DNA of 64,000 bases from LMUY01 sp965199105 (GTDB lineage Bacteria; Pseudomonadota; Alphaproteobacteria; Acetobacterales; Acetobacteraceae): the NCBI GenBank assembly GCA_965199105.1, contig CBDAQO010000002.1:1550001-1614000 (forward strand). Reading direction: 5' to 3'. The position numbers and the translations under genes were made by a program. Of the stretch, positions 43,848-51,545 are shown piece by piece. Numbering within the stretch: the first letter of the stretch is position 1; the number at the start of each line of letters is the position of its first letter. The notes below the pieces were generated by a model. The model saw only the letters and a program-made list of their open reading frames with translations, was not told where the DNA came from and searched no databases.

Positions 43848-44882
43848 ATGAAGATAATCTGCCTCGAAGAGCACACCTTGGACGCCGGGTTGGACGCCGC
43901 GACCCGTGCCGCCCAATTCGCCGAGGCGCGCTACCTGGCCGACCTGGGCGGCCAGGCCGAGGACACGCCGCCCGCCCCCGGCGCGGACCACCCCCAACTC
44001 GTGTTCGGCCTGCGCACGATGGCGCGCCTGGCCGCCGACCTGGGCGCCGGCCGCATCGCCGAGATGGACCGCCACGGCATCGACATGCAGGTGCTGTCCT
44101 ACAGCAACACCCCCCAACTGGCGCCGCCCGACCAAGCCGTCTCGCTCACCCAAGCCGCCAACGACCGGCTCGCCGCCGCCGTCCGCGCCCACCCGGCCCG
44201 CTTCGCCGGATTCGCCGCACTCCCCTGGCAGGACCCGGCCGCCGCCGTGGCGGAGCTCACCCGCGCCGTGCAGGAGCTGGGCTTCAAGGGCGCGCTGCTG
44301 ATCGGCCGACCCGGCGCCACCTTCCTCGACGACCCGCGCTACGACCCGGTGCTGGCCAAGCTGAGCGAGCTGAAGGTGCCGCTCTACGTCCACCCCGGCA
44401 TCCCGCTGCCTCAGGTCCGCGAGCCTTACTACGGCGGCCTCGGCAACACCGTCAGCGCGCGCCTGTCGCTGTTCGGCTGGGGCTGGCACAACGAGGCCGG
44501 CGTGCACGCCATCCGCATGATCCTGGCCGGCGTGTTCGACCGCCACCCCGACCTGCAGGTGATCAGCGGCCATTGGGGCGAGATGGTGCCGTTCTATCTC
44601 GACCGCATGGACGAGAGCCTGCCGCAACTGGAAACCGGGCTGTCGCGCACCATCACGCAAACCTACCGCGAGCATTTCTACGTGACACCGAGCGGCATGC
44701 TGACCCTGCCGCAGTTCAACTTCACCCTGGCCGTGCTCGGCGCGGACCGCATCATGTTCGCGGTCGACTACCCCTATCTCACCATGGACGGCGCGCGCAG
44801 CTTCCTCGAAACCCTGCCCATCGACGCCGCCGACAAGGCAAAGATCGCCCACGGCAACGCCGAGGCGCTGCTTCGCCTTTGA
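43848..44882 (+). CDS. Amidohydrolase-family (gamma-resorcylate decarboxylase-like) enzyme
   Basis: This 344-residue TIM-barrel protein belongs to the ACMSD/gamma-resorcylate decarboxylase branch of the amidohydrolases. The N-terminal metal motif is ExH rather than HxH (IICLEEHTLD, residues 3-12). Further metal residues are His in LYVHPGIPLP, His in VISGHWGEMVPFYLDRMDE and Asp in IMFAVDYPYLTMD. Members perform non-oxidative aromatic decarboxylation. That fits the ring-hydroxylation and cleavage genes downstream. The ATG at 43848 gives the family N terminus. Substrate is inferred only to class level. Confidence 0.83.
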   Translation: MKIICLEEHTLDAGLDAATRAAQFAEARYLADLGGQAEDTPPAPGADHPQLVFGLRTMARLAADLGAGRIAEMDRHGIDMQVLSYSNTPQLAPPDQAVSLTQAANDRLAAAVRAHPARFAGFAALPWQDPAAAVAELTRAVQELGFKGALLIGRPGATFLDDPRYDPVLAKLSELKVPLYVHPGIPLPQVREPYYGGLGNTVSARLSLFGWGWHNEAGVHAIRMILAGVFDRHPDLQVISGHWGEMVPFYLDRMDESLPQLETGLSRTITQTYREHFYVTPSGMLTLPQFNFTLAVLGADRIMFAVDYPYLTMDGARSFLETLPIDAADKAKIAHGNAEALLRL

Positions 44883-44949
44883 CCCGGGCGTGCGGCCTCC
44901 CCAGCCACCAAGGCCCCAGCCCGCCCAGTAGCCGTCGAACTGCGCCTGG

Positions 44950-45120
44950 ACGAATGAAGCCGTCGGCGTCGATCTGCTCCACGACGACATCCCGCCCGAC
45001 GACCTCCGACATGATCTTCCCCAAATCGTGCGCCCGGTAGCGCCCGGGCGAAGCCAATTCGTAGGTCGCCCACACGAGATCAAGCGCGACGTCGAAGAGC
45101 ACCTGCTGTCGTCGGGCCTG
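44950..45120 (-). pseudogene. NmrA-like NAD(P)-binding protein remnant
   Basis: The 400 bp at 44883-45282 holds no intact gene. On the minus strand about 50 residues read VLFDVALDLVWATYELASPG, RYRAHDLGKIMSEVVGRDVV, VEQIDADGFI, resembling the C-terminal part of NmrA/isoflavone-reductase-like proteins. The frame then drifts into unrelated sequence on both sides. I take it as a decayed fragment. The rest of the gap should contain the promoter for the monooxygenase gene, which I could not place. Confidence 0.5.
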
Positions 45121-45282
45121 GGGGCAACTGGAACACGCCGCGTTCGAACACCGCGCGCAGCCCTACAGGTATTCGTTATACGGGTCGGCGTCCGTGCCCT
45201 GCGCAAAACGCTCTCACATTGACGGCACCCTCATACTGAGATACCTCTCAGTGCCAAGGCAGCGTTGTAGCGGAAGCAAAAC

Positions 45283-46956
45283 ATGGGGGACGCCAGCGAC
45301 GACACCATCGCCACAGCACTGATCGTCGGCGCCGGCCCGGTCGGCTTGATGACGTCGCTGCTGCTGGCCCGGCACGGCCTGCGTTCCACCATCATCGAGC
45401 GTTTTCCCACCCGCCACGGCGCGCCCAAGGCCCACGCGCTCAACCCCCGATCGCTCGAGATTTGCCGCGCCATCGGGCTTGATCTCGAAGCCATGAAGCG
45501 GCGCGGCACACCCGCCGCAGATGGCGGCTGGGTCCGCTTCGTAACCACCCTCTCCGGCGAACAGATCGGCATCATGCCCTACGAACGGCAGGACGAACAG
45601 GTGCTGGAGCTAACCCCCACGCCGCTCATCAACCTCGCGCAACCCCTGTTCGAGGACGTGCTGCTCGAGGCGGTGGCGAAATCCCCGCTCATCAGCGTGC
45701 AGCGCGGCTTCAGTTGGGTTGGCTGCGAGCAAACCGGTGGCGCGGTCACCTCGCTGGTCGAGGACGTGGCGACGTTCAAACGCAGTTCCGTCACCACGCG
45801 CTACGTCATCGGCGCAGACGGCGCCGGCAGCGTCGTGCGCCGCGAACTCGGCATCGAGATGGTCGGCGACCATTCCGACCAAGGCTTCATCACCATCCAT
45901 TTCGCCGCCAATCTGCGCGACGTGGTGCGCGACCGGCCCGGCATCCTGTACTGGATCATGCAACCGCCCCACACCGGCGTGCTGATCGCCTACGACATCG
46001 AAAGCCGCTGGTGCATGCTCTACCCATACGACCCGGCGGTCACCGCGCGCGAGAGCTTCACCCCCGAACGATGCCGCGAAATCCTCCACCACGCCATCGG
46101 CGGCGGCCAGCACGCGCTCGAGATCAAGCACGTGCTGCCCTGGGCGCTGATGTCGCAAGTCGCAGACCGCTACCGCGCCGGCCGCGTCTTCCTGGTGGGG
46201 GACGCCGCGCACCGCTTCCCCCCCACCGGCGGCCTCGGCCTGAACACCGGCCTGCAAGACGCGCACAACCTCGCCTGGAAGATCGCCGCCGTCGAAGCCG
46301 GGCAAGCGTCCGACCCGCTGCTCGACAGCTACCAGACCGAGCGGCAAGCCGTCGCCATGACCAATTCGGCGCAGAGCTACAAGAACGCCCAACGCATCCT
46401 GAAACTGCAGATGGCGCTCAAATCCAACGACGCCGCCACCCTGCACGACCGGCTGCGCGACCCAGCGGCACAAGCCGACATCCAACGCCAAATCGCCAAC
46501 CAGCGCGAGCACTTCAACAGCCTCGCCCTGCAACTCGGCTTCGTCTACGCCCCAGGCAGCGACGAAACCGCCGACGTCTCCCACTTCGAACCAAGGCTGG
46601 TCGTCGGCGGCCGCATGCCGCACGCCTGGCTGCACCGCGAGGGCAGGGTGGTCTCGCTGCTGGACCTGCTGGACGACCAACGCTTTACCCTGCTGCTCGG
46701 CCATCGCCAAGCAAGCAGCCTGACCGAAGGCAAAACCTGGCCAGGCCGCTCCGTCAAGATGGTCGCCGAAGGGCTCGATTTCGCCGACCCAGCGGGCTCG
46801 CTGCGCCGCTTCGCAAACCTGGCCGCGGGCGAGGCCATCCTGGTGCGCCCCGACGGCCACGTCGCCGCCGTCCTCCCGCCGTCGCAAGCCGACGCCATCC
46901 AGGCCTGCCTGCCCGCACTGCTCAGCCAGGCCTTGTTCACGGCGGCGTTGACTTGA
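45283..46956 (+). CDS. FAD-dependent aromatic hydroxylase (PheA/TfdB/MhpA family)
   Basis: This 557-residue flavoprotein monooxygenase has the three class A motifs: GxGxxG (LIVGAGPVGLMTSLLLARHG, residues 11-30), DG (YVIGADGAGSVVRRELG) and GD (VFLVGDAAHRFPPTGGLGLN). A C-terminal thioredoxin-like domain of about 130 residues follows, as in phenol hydroxylases. It would hydroxylate a phenolic ring using NAD(P)H and oxygen, setting up ring cleavage by the extradiol dioxygenase two genes later. Its stop overlaps the next gene start (TTGA). Confidence 0.9.
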   Translation: MGDASDDTIATALIVGAGPVGLMTSLLLARHGLRSTIIERFPTRHGAPKAHALNPRSLEICRAIGLDLEAMKRRGTPAADGGWVRFVTTLSGEQIGIMPYERQDEQVLELTPTPLINLAQPLFEDVLLEAVAKSPLISVQRGFSWVGCEQTGGAVTSLVEDVATFKRSSVTTRYVIGADGAGSVVRRELGIEMVGDHSDQGFITIHFAANLRDVVRDRPGILYWIMQPPHTGVLIAYDIESRWCMLYPYDPAVTARESFTPERCREILHHAIGGGQHALEIKHVLPWALMSQVADRYRAGRVFLVGDAAHRFPPTGGLGLNTGLQDAHNLAWKIAAVEAGQASDPLLDSYQTERQAVAMTNSAQSYKNAQRILKLQMALKSNDAATLHDRLRDPAAQADIQRQIANQREHFNSLALQLGFVYAPGSDETADVSHFEPRLVVGGRMPHAWLHREGRVVSLLDLLDDQRFTLLLGHRQASSLTEGKTWPGRSVKMVAEGLDFADPAGSLRRFANLAAGEAILVRPDGHVAAVLPPSQADAIQACLPALLSQALFTAALT

Positions 46957-47246
46957 TCCTCCACACCGTCATGTTCACCTGGAAGCCCACCGCCAGCGCG
47001 CAGCAAGTGGCCGACGTCACGGCCGCCATCCATGCCTTGCGCGGCCAGATCACCGGCCTGGTCGCCATCGACGCCGGGCCAGACCTGCGCCTGCGCCCCG
47101 GCAACCCGGACACCTTGCTCGTCGCCAAGTTCGACGACGAAGCAGCCTGGCGCCACTACCAGGCACACCCGCTACATAAGGCGCTGGTCGCCGACCTGAT
47201 CGACCCCATCGTGGCACAGCGCCAAGCCATGCAGACCGTCGCGTGA
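46953..47246 (+). CDS. Dabb (stress-responsive A/B barrel) domain protein
   Basis: This 97-residue protein has the dimeric alpha/beta-barrel pattern: LILHTVMFTWKPTASAQQVA at the start, GPDLRLRPGNPDTLLVAKF in the middle and WRHYQAHPLHKALVADLIDP near the end. It starts at TTG, overlapping the monooxygenase stop by 4 bp, which decides the start because no ATG or GTG fits. Dabb proteins in catabolic operons are small enzymes or isomerase-like helpers, but the role here is unknown. Confidence 0.85.
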   Translation: MILHTVMFTWKPTASAQQVADVTAAIHALRGQITGLVAIDAGPDLRLRPGNPDTLLVAKFDDEAAWRHYQAHPLHKALVADLIDPIVAQRQAMQTVA

Positions 47247-47316
47247 CCTCGCGCCCAATCGCGCCATCGCTGCCGGCGGAACCGACGACGCTGAATGCTG
47301 ACCTGGAGAGGTGACC

Positions 47317-48249
47317 ATGCCCATCCGTTTGCCCGCCCCGGTCTACAAGCCGCCGTTCAACGTCACCCGCGCCAGCCACGTCGTCCACCGCGTGCGCGAC
47401 CTGTCCGCCTCGCGGGCGTTCTACGTCGACCTGATCGGCCTGGTGGTCAGCGACGCGACGGCCGACACGCTCTGGCTGCGCGGGCTCGAGGAGGGCTGTC
47501 ACCATAGCCTGGTCCTAAGGGCGGGAAACCCGTCCAGCGAACGCGTGGGCTTGCGCGTGCTCACCGAGGAGGACCTCGAGGCCGCGCACGCCTACTTCAC
47601 CAACGCCGGCTTCCCCGCTGCCTGGGTCGACATCCCCCACCAGGGACGCACCATGCACACGGTCGACCCGGCCGGCACGCCGCTCGAGTTCTGCGTCTCG
47701 ATGCCAACCCGGCCGCGCCTGTTCCACCATGTCGAAGCCTACAAGGGCGCCTGCGCCCAACGGCTGGACCACGTCCAGGTGGTCACCCCGCAAGTGCAGT
47801 CCTGCCTCGACTTCTACGCAGCGATCGGCTTCCGGCTCTCCGAATACGTCGTGGACGACGACGAGGAAGGCCTGATGGTCTTCCTGCAGCGCAAGGGCAA
47901 CCCGCACGACGTGGTGTTCGCCAAGGGCCCCGGCCCACGCCTGCATCACGTGGCCTACACCGTGCCCGAAACGCAGAACCTCATGACCGCCGCCGACCTG
48001 TTCGTCCGCGCCGGCTGCGCAAGCCAGGTGGAGTTCGGCCCCGCCCGGCATTTCAGCCCGGGGCTGGCGCGCTTCCTCTATTTGCGTGACCCGGACGGCC
48101 ACCGCGTCGAGCTGTTCCCCAGCCACTACCAAACCATCGACATCGAGGACGAGCCGATGCGCTGGCAAGCGCCGCACTTCCAAATCGGCGGCTGGCAGAC
48201 CCCGCCACAGCGATGGTTCGACGAGGCCAGCGCGTTTGGTGCAAGCTGA
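47317..48249 (+). CDS. Extradiol ring-cleavage dioxygenase (VOC fold)
   Basis: The 310-residue protein has two glyoxalase/VOC domains. The second carries the facial triad for Fe(II)/Mn(II): His in RLDHVQVVTP, His in PRLHHVAYTV and Glu in DGHRVELFPSHY. It resembles homoprotocatechuate 2,3-dioxygenase-type enzymes that cleave a catechol next to its hydroxyls. GGAGAGGTGACC precedes the ATG at 47317; a GTG six bases earlier is possible. It lies between the hydroxylase and the FAH-type hydrolase, an order that suggests hydroxylation, cleavage, then hydrolysis. Confidence 0.9.
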   Translation: MPIRLPAPVYKPPFNVTRASHVVHRVRDLSASRAFYVDLIGLVVSDATADTLWLRGLEEGCHHSLVLRAGNPSSERVGLRVLTEEDLEAAHAYFTNAGFPAAWVDIPHQGRTMHTVDPAGTPLEFCVSMPTRPRLFHHVEAYKGACAQRLDHVQVVTPQVQSCLDFYAAIGFRLSEYVVDDDEEGLMVFLQRKGNPHDVVFAKGPGPRLHHVAYTVPETQNLMTAADLFVRAGCASQVEFGPARHFSPGLARFLYLRDPDGHRVELFPSHYQTIDIEDEPMRWQAPHFQIGGWQTPPQRWFDEASAFGAS

Positions 48250-48277
48250 ACGGCAACCCTAACGGTGGAGACGCGCC

Positions 48278-49090
48278 TTGAGGATCATCAGCTTCCTGCA
48301 TGACGGCCAGCCGCGCCACGGCATCGTCGACGGCCAATCCGTCCACAGCTTCGCCGGCCCGGCCACGCTGCAGGACGTGCTCACCAAGCAACCAACCGGC
48401 GCCACGCTCCCGCTCCACGGCCTGCACTTGCTGCCCGTGGTGCCGAACCCCGGCAAGATCATCTGCATCGGCCTGAACTACCGCGACCATGCCGCGGAAG
48501 GCGGCAACCCGATCCCCGACTACCCGGCCGTGTTCCTGCGCAGCACGACGTCGCTCGTCGCCCACGGCCAACCCATGCTGCGGCCGCCCGTCTCCGACAA
48601 GCTCGACTTCGAGGCCGAACTCGCCGTCGTCATCGGCCAGACCGCGACGCGGGTCTCCGCCGCCACCGCGCTCGACCACGTCGCCGGCTACGCCTGCTTC
48701 AACGACGGCTCGGTCCGCGACTACCAGCGCAAATCCACCCAGTGGACGATGGGCAAGAACTTCGACCGCACCGGCGGCTTCGGCCCCGACCTGGTGACCG
48801 CCGACGAGGTGCCACAAGGCGCCACCGGCCTGCGCATCACGTCCCGGGTGAACGGCGCCGTCATGCAGGACGGCAACACCGCCGACATGATCTTCGACGT
48901 CGCCACGCTCATCACGCTCTTGTCGCAAGCCATGACGCTCGAACCCGGCGACGTGATCGCCACCGGCACCCCCGCCGGCGTCGGCTACGCGCGCAAGCCG
49001 CCTTTGTTCCTCAAGCCCGGCGACGTGTGCGAGGTCACCATCGCCGGCATCGGCACGCTCTCGAACTCCATCGAGGCCGCGGCCGCCTAG
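48278..49090 (+). CDS. Fumarylacetoacetate hydrolase-family protein
   Basis: This 270-residue FAH-fold protein has the conserved metal-site pattern: IICIGLNYRDHAAEGG, KLDFEAELAVVIG and FNDGSVRDYQ, plus GDVIATGTPAGVG. Members hydrolyse or decarboxylate acyl-pyruvate products of ring cleavage. It starts at TTG with GGTGGAG nine bases upstream. Its TAG stop (49088-49090) lies in the end of repeat R8. It closes the hydroxylase-dioxygenase-hydrolase series. Confidence 0.9.
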   Translation: MRIISFLHDGQPRHGIVDGQSVHSFAGPATLQDVLTKQPTGATLPLHGLHLLPVVPNPGKIICIGLNYRDHAAEGGNPIPDYPAVFLRSTTSLVAHGQPMLRPPVSDKLDFEAELAVVIGQTATRVSAATALDHVAGYACFNDGSVRDYQRKSTQWTMGKNFDRTGGFGPDLVTADEVPQGATGLRITSRVNGAVMQDGNTADMIFDVATLITLLSQAMTLEPGDVIATGTPAGVGYARKPPLFLKPGDVCEVTIAGIGTLSNSIEAAAA

Positions 49091-49141
49091 ACGATCATGT
49101 TCACCGATCAAGTGACTTGACTTAATGCGGTCATGCTCCAG
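49088..49141. repeat. TAGAGC-family element, half copy in reverse (R8)
   Basis: Read on the minus strand, this 54-bp piece is a near copy of the left half of R5 (GAGCATGACCGCAT, AGTCACTTGATCGGT, ending GTCTAG). Its plus-strand TAG is the stop codon of the FAH-family gene. The other end has CTCCAG where CTCTAG is expected. It lies between convergent genes. Confidence 0.7.
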
Positions 49142-49142
49142 C

Positions 49143-49829
49143 TCAACCGCTCGCCTTCGCTTTCTTCCCGCTACTCGCCGCGGGCGCCCCAATCCGCCCG
49201 CGGCCACTCGCCTTGCGCGCGTTGGTCAGCACCGCCTGATGCGCGTCCGCCACATTCATCCCTAGGATGCGCAGGAAGTATTCCGCCGCACGCATCCCGA
49301 CGTCCCGCTTGCCCCCGGCAAGCCGCGCACTCACGCCGGTGCGCAGGATCGCCAACAGCGCGTCGATTACGAACTCGTCAACCGGCTCCGAGAACCGCCC
49401 CTGCTTGATCCCCATCGCGACGTCCAGCCGCATGTAGCGCGCCACGTCTTCCTTGATCGCCTTGAACTCGGTGAAGGCGGAGACGAGCAGATGCCCCCAG
49501 ACCGGCTCTGCCGCCGCAATCTCGATGAACTGCTGCGTACCGAACGCGACCCGCGCGGCCCCGTCATCCAGTGACACGCGCGTGCTGTTCATCTCGTTGT
49601 GCATCGCCAGCGTCACCGCGCTACAGATCGTCGAGACGATGTCTGCCTTGTCTTTGAAGTAAAGGTAGAAGGTGCCGTTGGCCAACTCCGCGGCCGCCGC
49701 AATCTCACTCACCGACGTGCCGTTGATCCCGCGCTCCGACATCAATCGCAGCGCCGCATCGGTGAGCCGCGCCCGCGTGCGGCCACGCCTGCTGTCCTGC
49801 TGCACGAGCGTGATCGATCGCGTCGACAT
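49143..49829 (-). CDS. TetR-family transcriptional regulator
   Basis: This 228-residue protein has the N-terminal TetR helix-turn-helix (RLTDAALRLMSERGINGTSV, then SEIAAAAELANGTFYLYFKD at residues 43-62) and a helical ligand-binding C-terminal domain ending in a basic Lys/Ser/Ala tail. It is convergent with the ring-cleavage genes. It is the only regulator near them and so is the likely repressor of that cluster; the ligand is unknown. Its stop is just beyond repeat R8. Confidence 0.88.
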   Translation of the reverse strand: MSTRSITLVQQDSRRGRTRARLTDAALRLMSERGINGTSVSEIAAAAELANGTFYLYFKDKADIVSTICSAVTLAMHNEMNSTRVSLDDGAARVAFGTQQFIEIAAAEPVWGHLLVSAFTEFKAIKEDVARYMRLDVAMGIKQGRFSEPVDEFVIDALLAILRTGVSARLAGGKRDVGMRAAEYFLRILGMNVADAHQAVLTNARKASGRGRIGAPAASSGKKAKASG

Positions 49830-49935
49830 AGGAAGTCTGTAGACGCACTATCCCGTCCGGGCAATTGCGCGCGACCGCGCTCGCCGTTCACCCCGCCGAT
49901 GCAAACGCCTGCACCGCAGCGCTCCAGGCGCCAGC

Positions 49936-49985
49936 TTGAGCAAATCCCGATCAGGGGGGATCACCTGATCGGGTGACGTTGCGCT
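49936..49985. repeat. TAGAGC-family half element (R9a)
   Basis: This half copy contains the CCCGATCAGG/CCTGATCGGG hairpin of the R4/R6 subtype, with TTGAGC in place of the left TAGAGC. It runs directly into a full element of a different subtype at 49985. Confidence 0.72.
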
Positions 49986-50088
49986 AGAGCATGATCTCTT
50001 CGATCATGCTCCGCTTGACTGAGAAAAGAGCAGCTTTATTAGAGCCTTCGGATCGCAAAGCGACTCCGATTGCTCGGATGCTGCTCTA
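49985..50088. repeat. TAGAGC-family two-hairpin element (R9b)
   Basis: This 104-bp copy is of the R2/R10 subtype, running CTAGAGCATGATC to GCTGCTCTAG, with the perfect GAGCATGATC/GATCATGCTC hairpin. The terminal CTA at 50086-50088 is the stop codon (TAG) of the minus-strand cupin gene. It lies between the tetR start and the cupin stop. Confidence 0.88.
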
Positions 50089-50439
50089 GCTCGGCATCAC
50101 GACCAGCAGGGTGACCACGTCCTGCGTCAGGTTCACCATCTCACGCTCGGTGCCTGGAAGGATGCAGCAGGAGTCGTGGCGGCCCAGCCTGGTCTCCCGC
50201 CCGCCAGCGCGCAGCGTAAGCTCCCCCGCCAGCACCACGTACACCTTCTCGCCAGCAGACGCGTCCGGCCCCGCCCGCCCTCCCGGCAGGACATGCGACA
50301 AGCTCACCCAGAACTTCTCCGAGCCACCGGCCTCCAAGCCCTGCAGCCGCATCCCGCTCGTCCCAAAATGGTTCGGCGCATCGTACGGCACCGCCGCCCC
50401 AATCCGACGTATGCTGACGCCAGGAACGTCATCGACCAT
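50086..50439 (-). CDS. Cupin-domain protein
   Basis: This 117-residue single-cupin protein has the two cupin segments: the first, GPDASAGEKVYVVLAGELTL, has Glu but lacks the full HxH metal pair, and the second, CCILPGTEREMVNLTQDVV, also lacks the His. Metal binding is therefore doubtful. The stop codon is the end of repeat element R9b. Small cupins near catabolic genes often bind or isomerise intermediates. The role here is unknown. Confidence 0.75.
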   Translation of the reverse strand: MVDDVPGVSIRRIGAAVPYDAPNHFGTSGMRLQGLEAGGSEKFWVSLSHVLPGGRAGPDASAGEKVYVVLAGELTLRAGGRETRLGRHDSCCILPGTEREMVNLTQDVVTLLVVMPS

Positions 50440-50518
50440 GGCTTGCTCTTCCGCTTGTTTGCACGTCGTCTTGGCCGTTACCGCAAATCAGCCGCAATTG
50501 AAACCACTGAGACCTCTC

Positions 50519-50668
50519 TCAGCGCCCACCCGGACTACCCCGCCACAACCACGCCCAGGCCCGCCCATCGATCGCCCCCAATCCCACCCCCACTCCCACC
50601 AAGGCCACACCACCCGCCTGCGCAGCGCTTAGCCCCTCTCCCCCAAACACCAGCAAGCTTGACCCCGC
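50519..50668 (-). pseudogene. EamA/DMT-type transporter remnant (possible)
   Basis: In the 284-bp gap between the cupin and SDR genes, a minus-strand frame ends with about 50 residues like the last helix of an EamA (drug/metabolite) transporter: LLVFGGEGLSAAQAGGVALV then GVGVGLGAIDGRAWAWL. No upstream helices are present, as the SDR gene starts there. I read it as a decayed tail; the low-complexity Gly/Val sequence makes this uncertain. Confidence 0.35.
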
Positions 50669-50723
50669 CTTGCAACCCGCCGCCGAGAGAGCAACGCTGC
50701 GCCCAAGCTGCAAGGACGCGACA

Positions 50724-51485
50724 ATGACCAACCCGGCCGACCACGATCTCACCGTCCGCCTCGAGGGTCGGTCCGCGCTCGTGACCGGGGCCGCCCAGGG
50801 CATCGGCCGAGCCATCGCCCTCGGCCTGGCCCGCTGCGGCGCGCGCACCCTGGCCGTCGACGTGGATGCGACCGGCCTGGCCGACGCGGAAGCCGCCGGG
50901 CTGCAAACGGCCCATCTCGACGTCACCGACCCGGCGTCCGCCGCCGCGGTCATCGGCCGCTTCGGCCCGCCGGACATCCTGATCCACAGCGCCGGCGGCG
51001 TGTGCGGCCAGGTGGGGCAGGCGGCCGAGACGGTCACCCCGCAGCAATGGCAAGCCATCCTCGCCGTCAACCTCACCGGCGCCTTCACCATGGCCCAAGC
51101 CGTGATCCCGGCGATGAAGGCAGCCAAATGGGGCCGCATCGTCGTCATCTCGAGCGGCGCCGGCCTCGGCGTGAGCCTCACCGGCATCCAGGCCTATGCC
51201 GCCGCCAAAGCCGGCGAAATCGGGCTCACCCGGCAGTTGGCGCATGAGTTGGGCCCGTTCAACATCACCGTGAACAGCGTGGCGCCCGGCTTCATCCGGT
51301 CCAACCCAAGCTCCGAACGCCAATGGCAGGCCTACGGCGCCGACGGCCAGCGCCAGATGGTCGAGCGCATCGCCCTGCGCCGGCTCGGCGCCGCCACCGA
51401 CATCGCAAACGCCGTCCTGTTCTTCGCCAGCGACGCCGCAGGCTGGATCACCGGGCAAACGCTCAGCGTGGACGGCGGCAAGTAG
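50724..51485 (+). CDS. Short-chain dehydrogenase/reductase
   Basis: This 253-residue classical SDR has the cofactor motif TGAAQGIGRAIALGLARCG (residues 21-39), the NAG-type segment HSAGGVCGQ, the catalytic Ser in VVISSGAG and YxxxK in AYAAAKAGEIGLTRQ. The Asp after strand 2 (LAVDVDAT) predicts NAD preference. AAGGA lies nine bases before the ATG. It is 60 bp upstream of the MFS transporter gene, and the two are probably one unit. Confidence 0.9.
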   Translation: MTNPADHDLTVRLEGRSALVTGAAQGIGRAIALGLARCGARTLAVDVDATGLADAEAAGLQTAHLDVTDPASAAAVIGRFGPPDILIHSAGGVCGQVGQAAETVTPQQWQAILAVNLTGAFTMAQAVIPAMKAAKWGRIVVISSGAGLGVSLTGIQAYAAAKAGEIGLTRQLAHELGPFNITVNSVAPGFIRSNPSSERQWQAYGADGQRQMVERIALRRLGAATDIANAVLFFASDAAGWITGQTLSVDGGK

Positions 51486-51545
51486 CCGCTGGCAAGTCGC
51501 TGCACGCGCCCCAAGCTATCGCGTCGCAGACGACGAGGAGATGAC

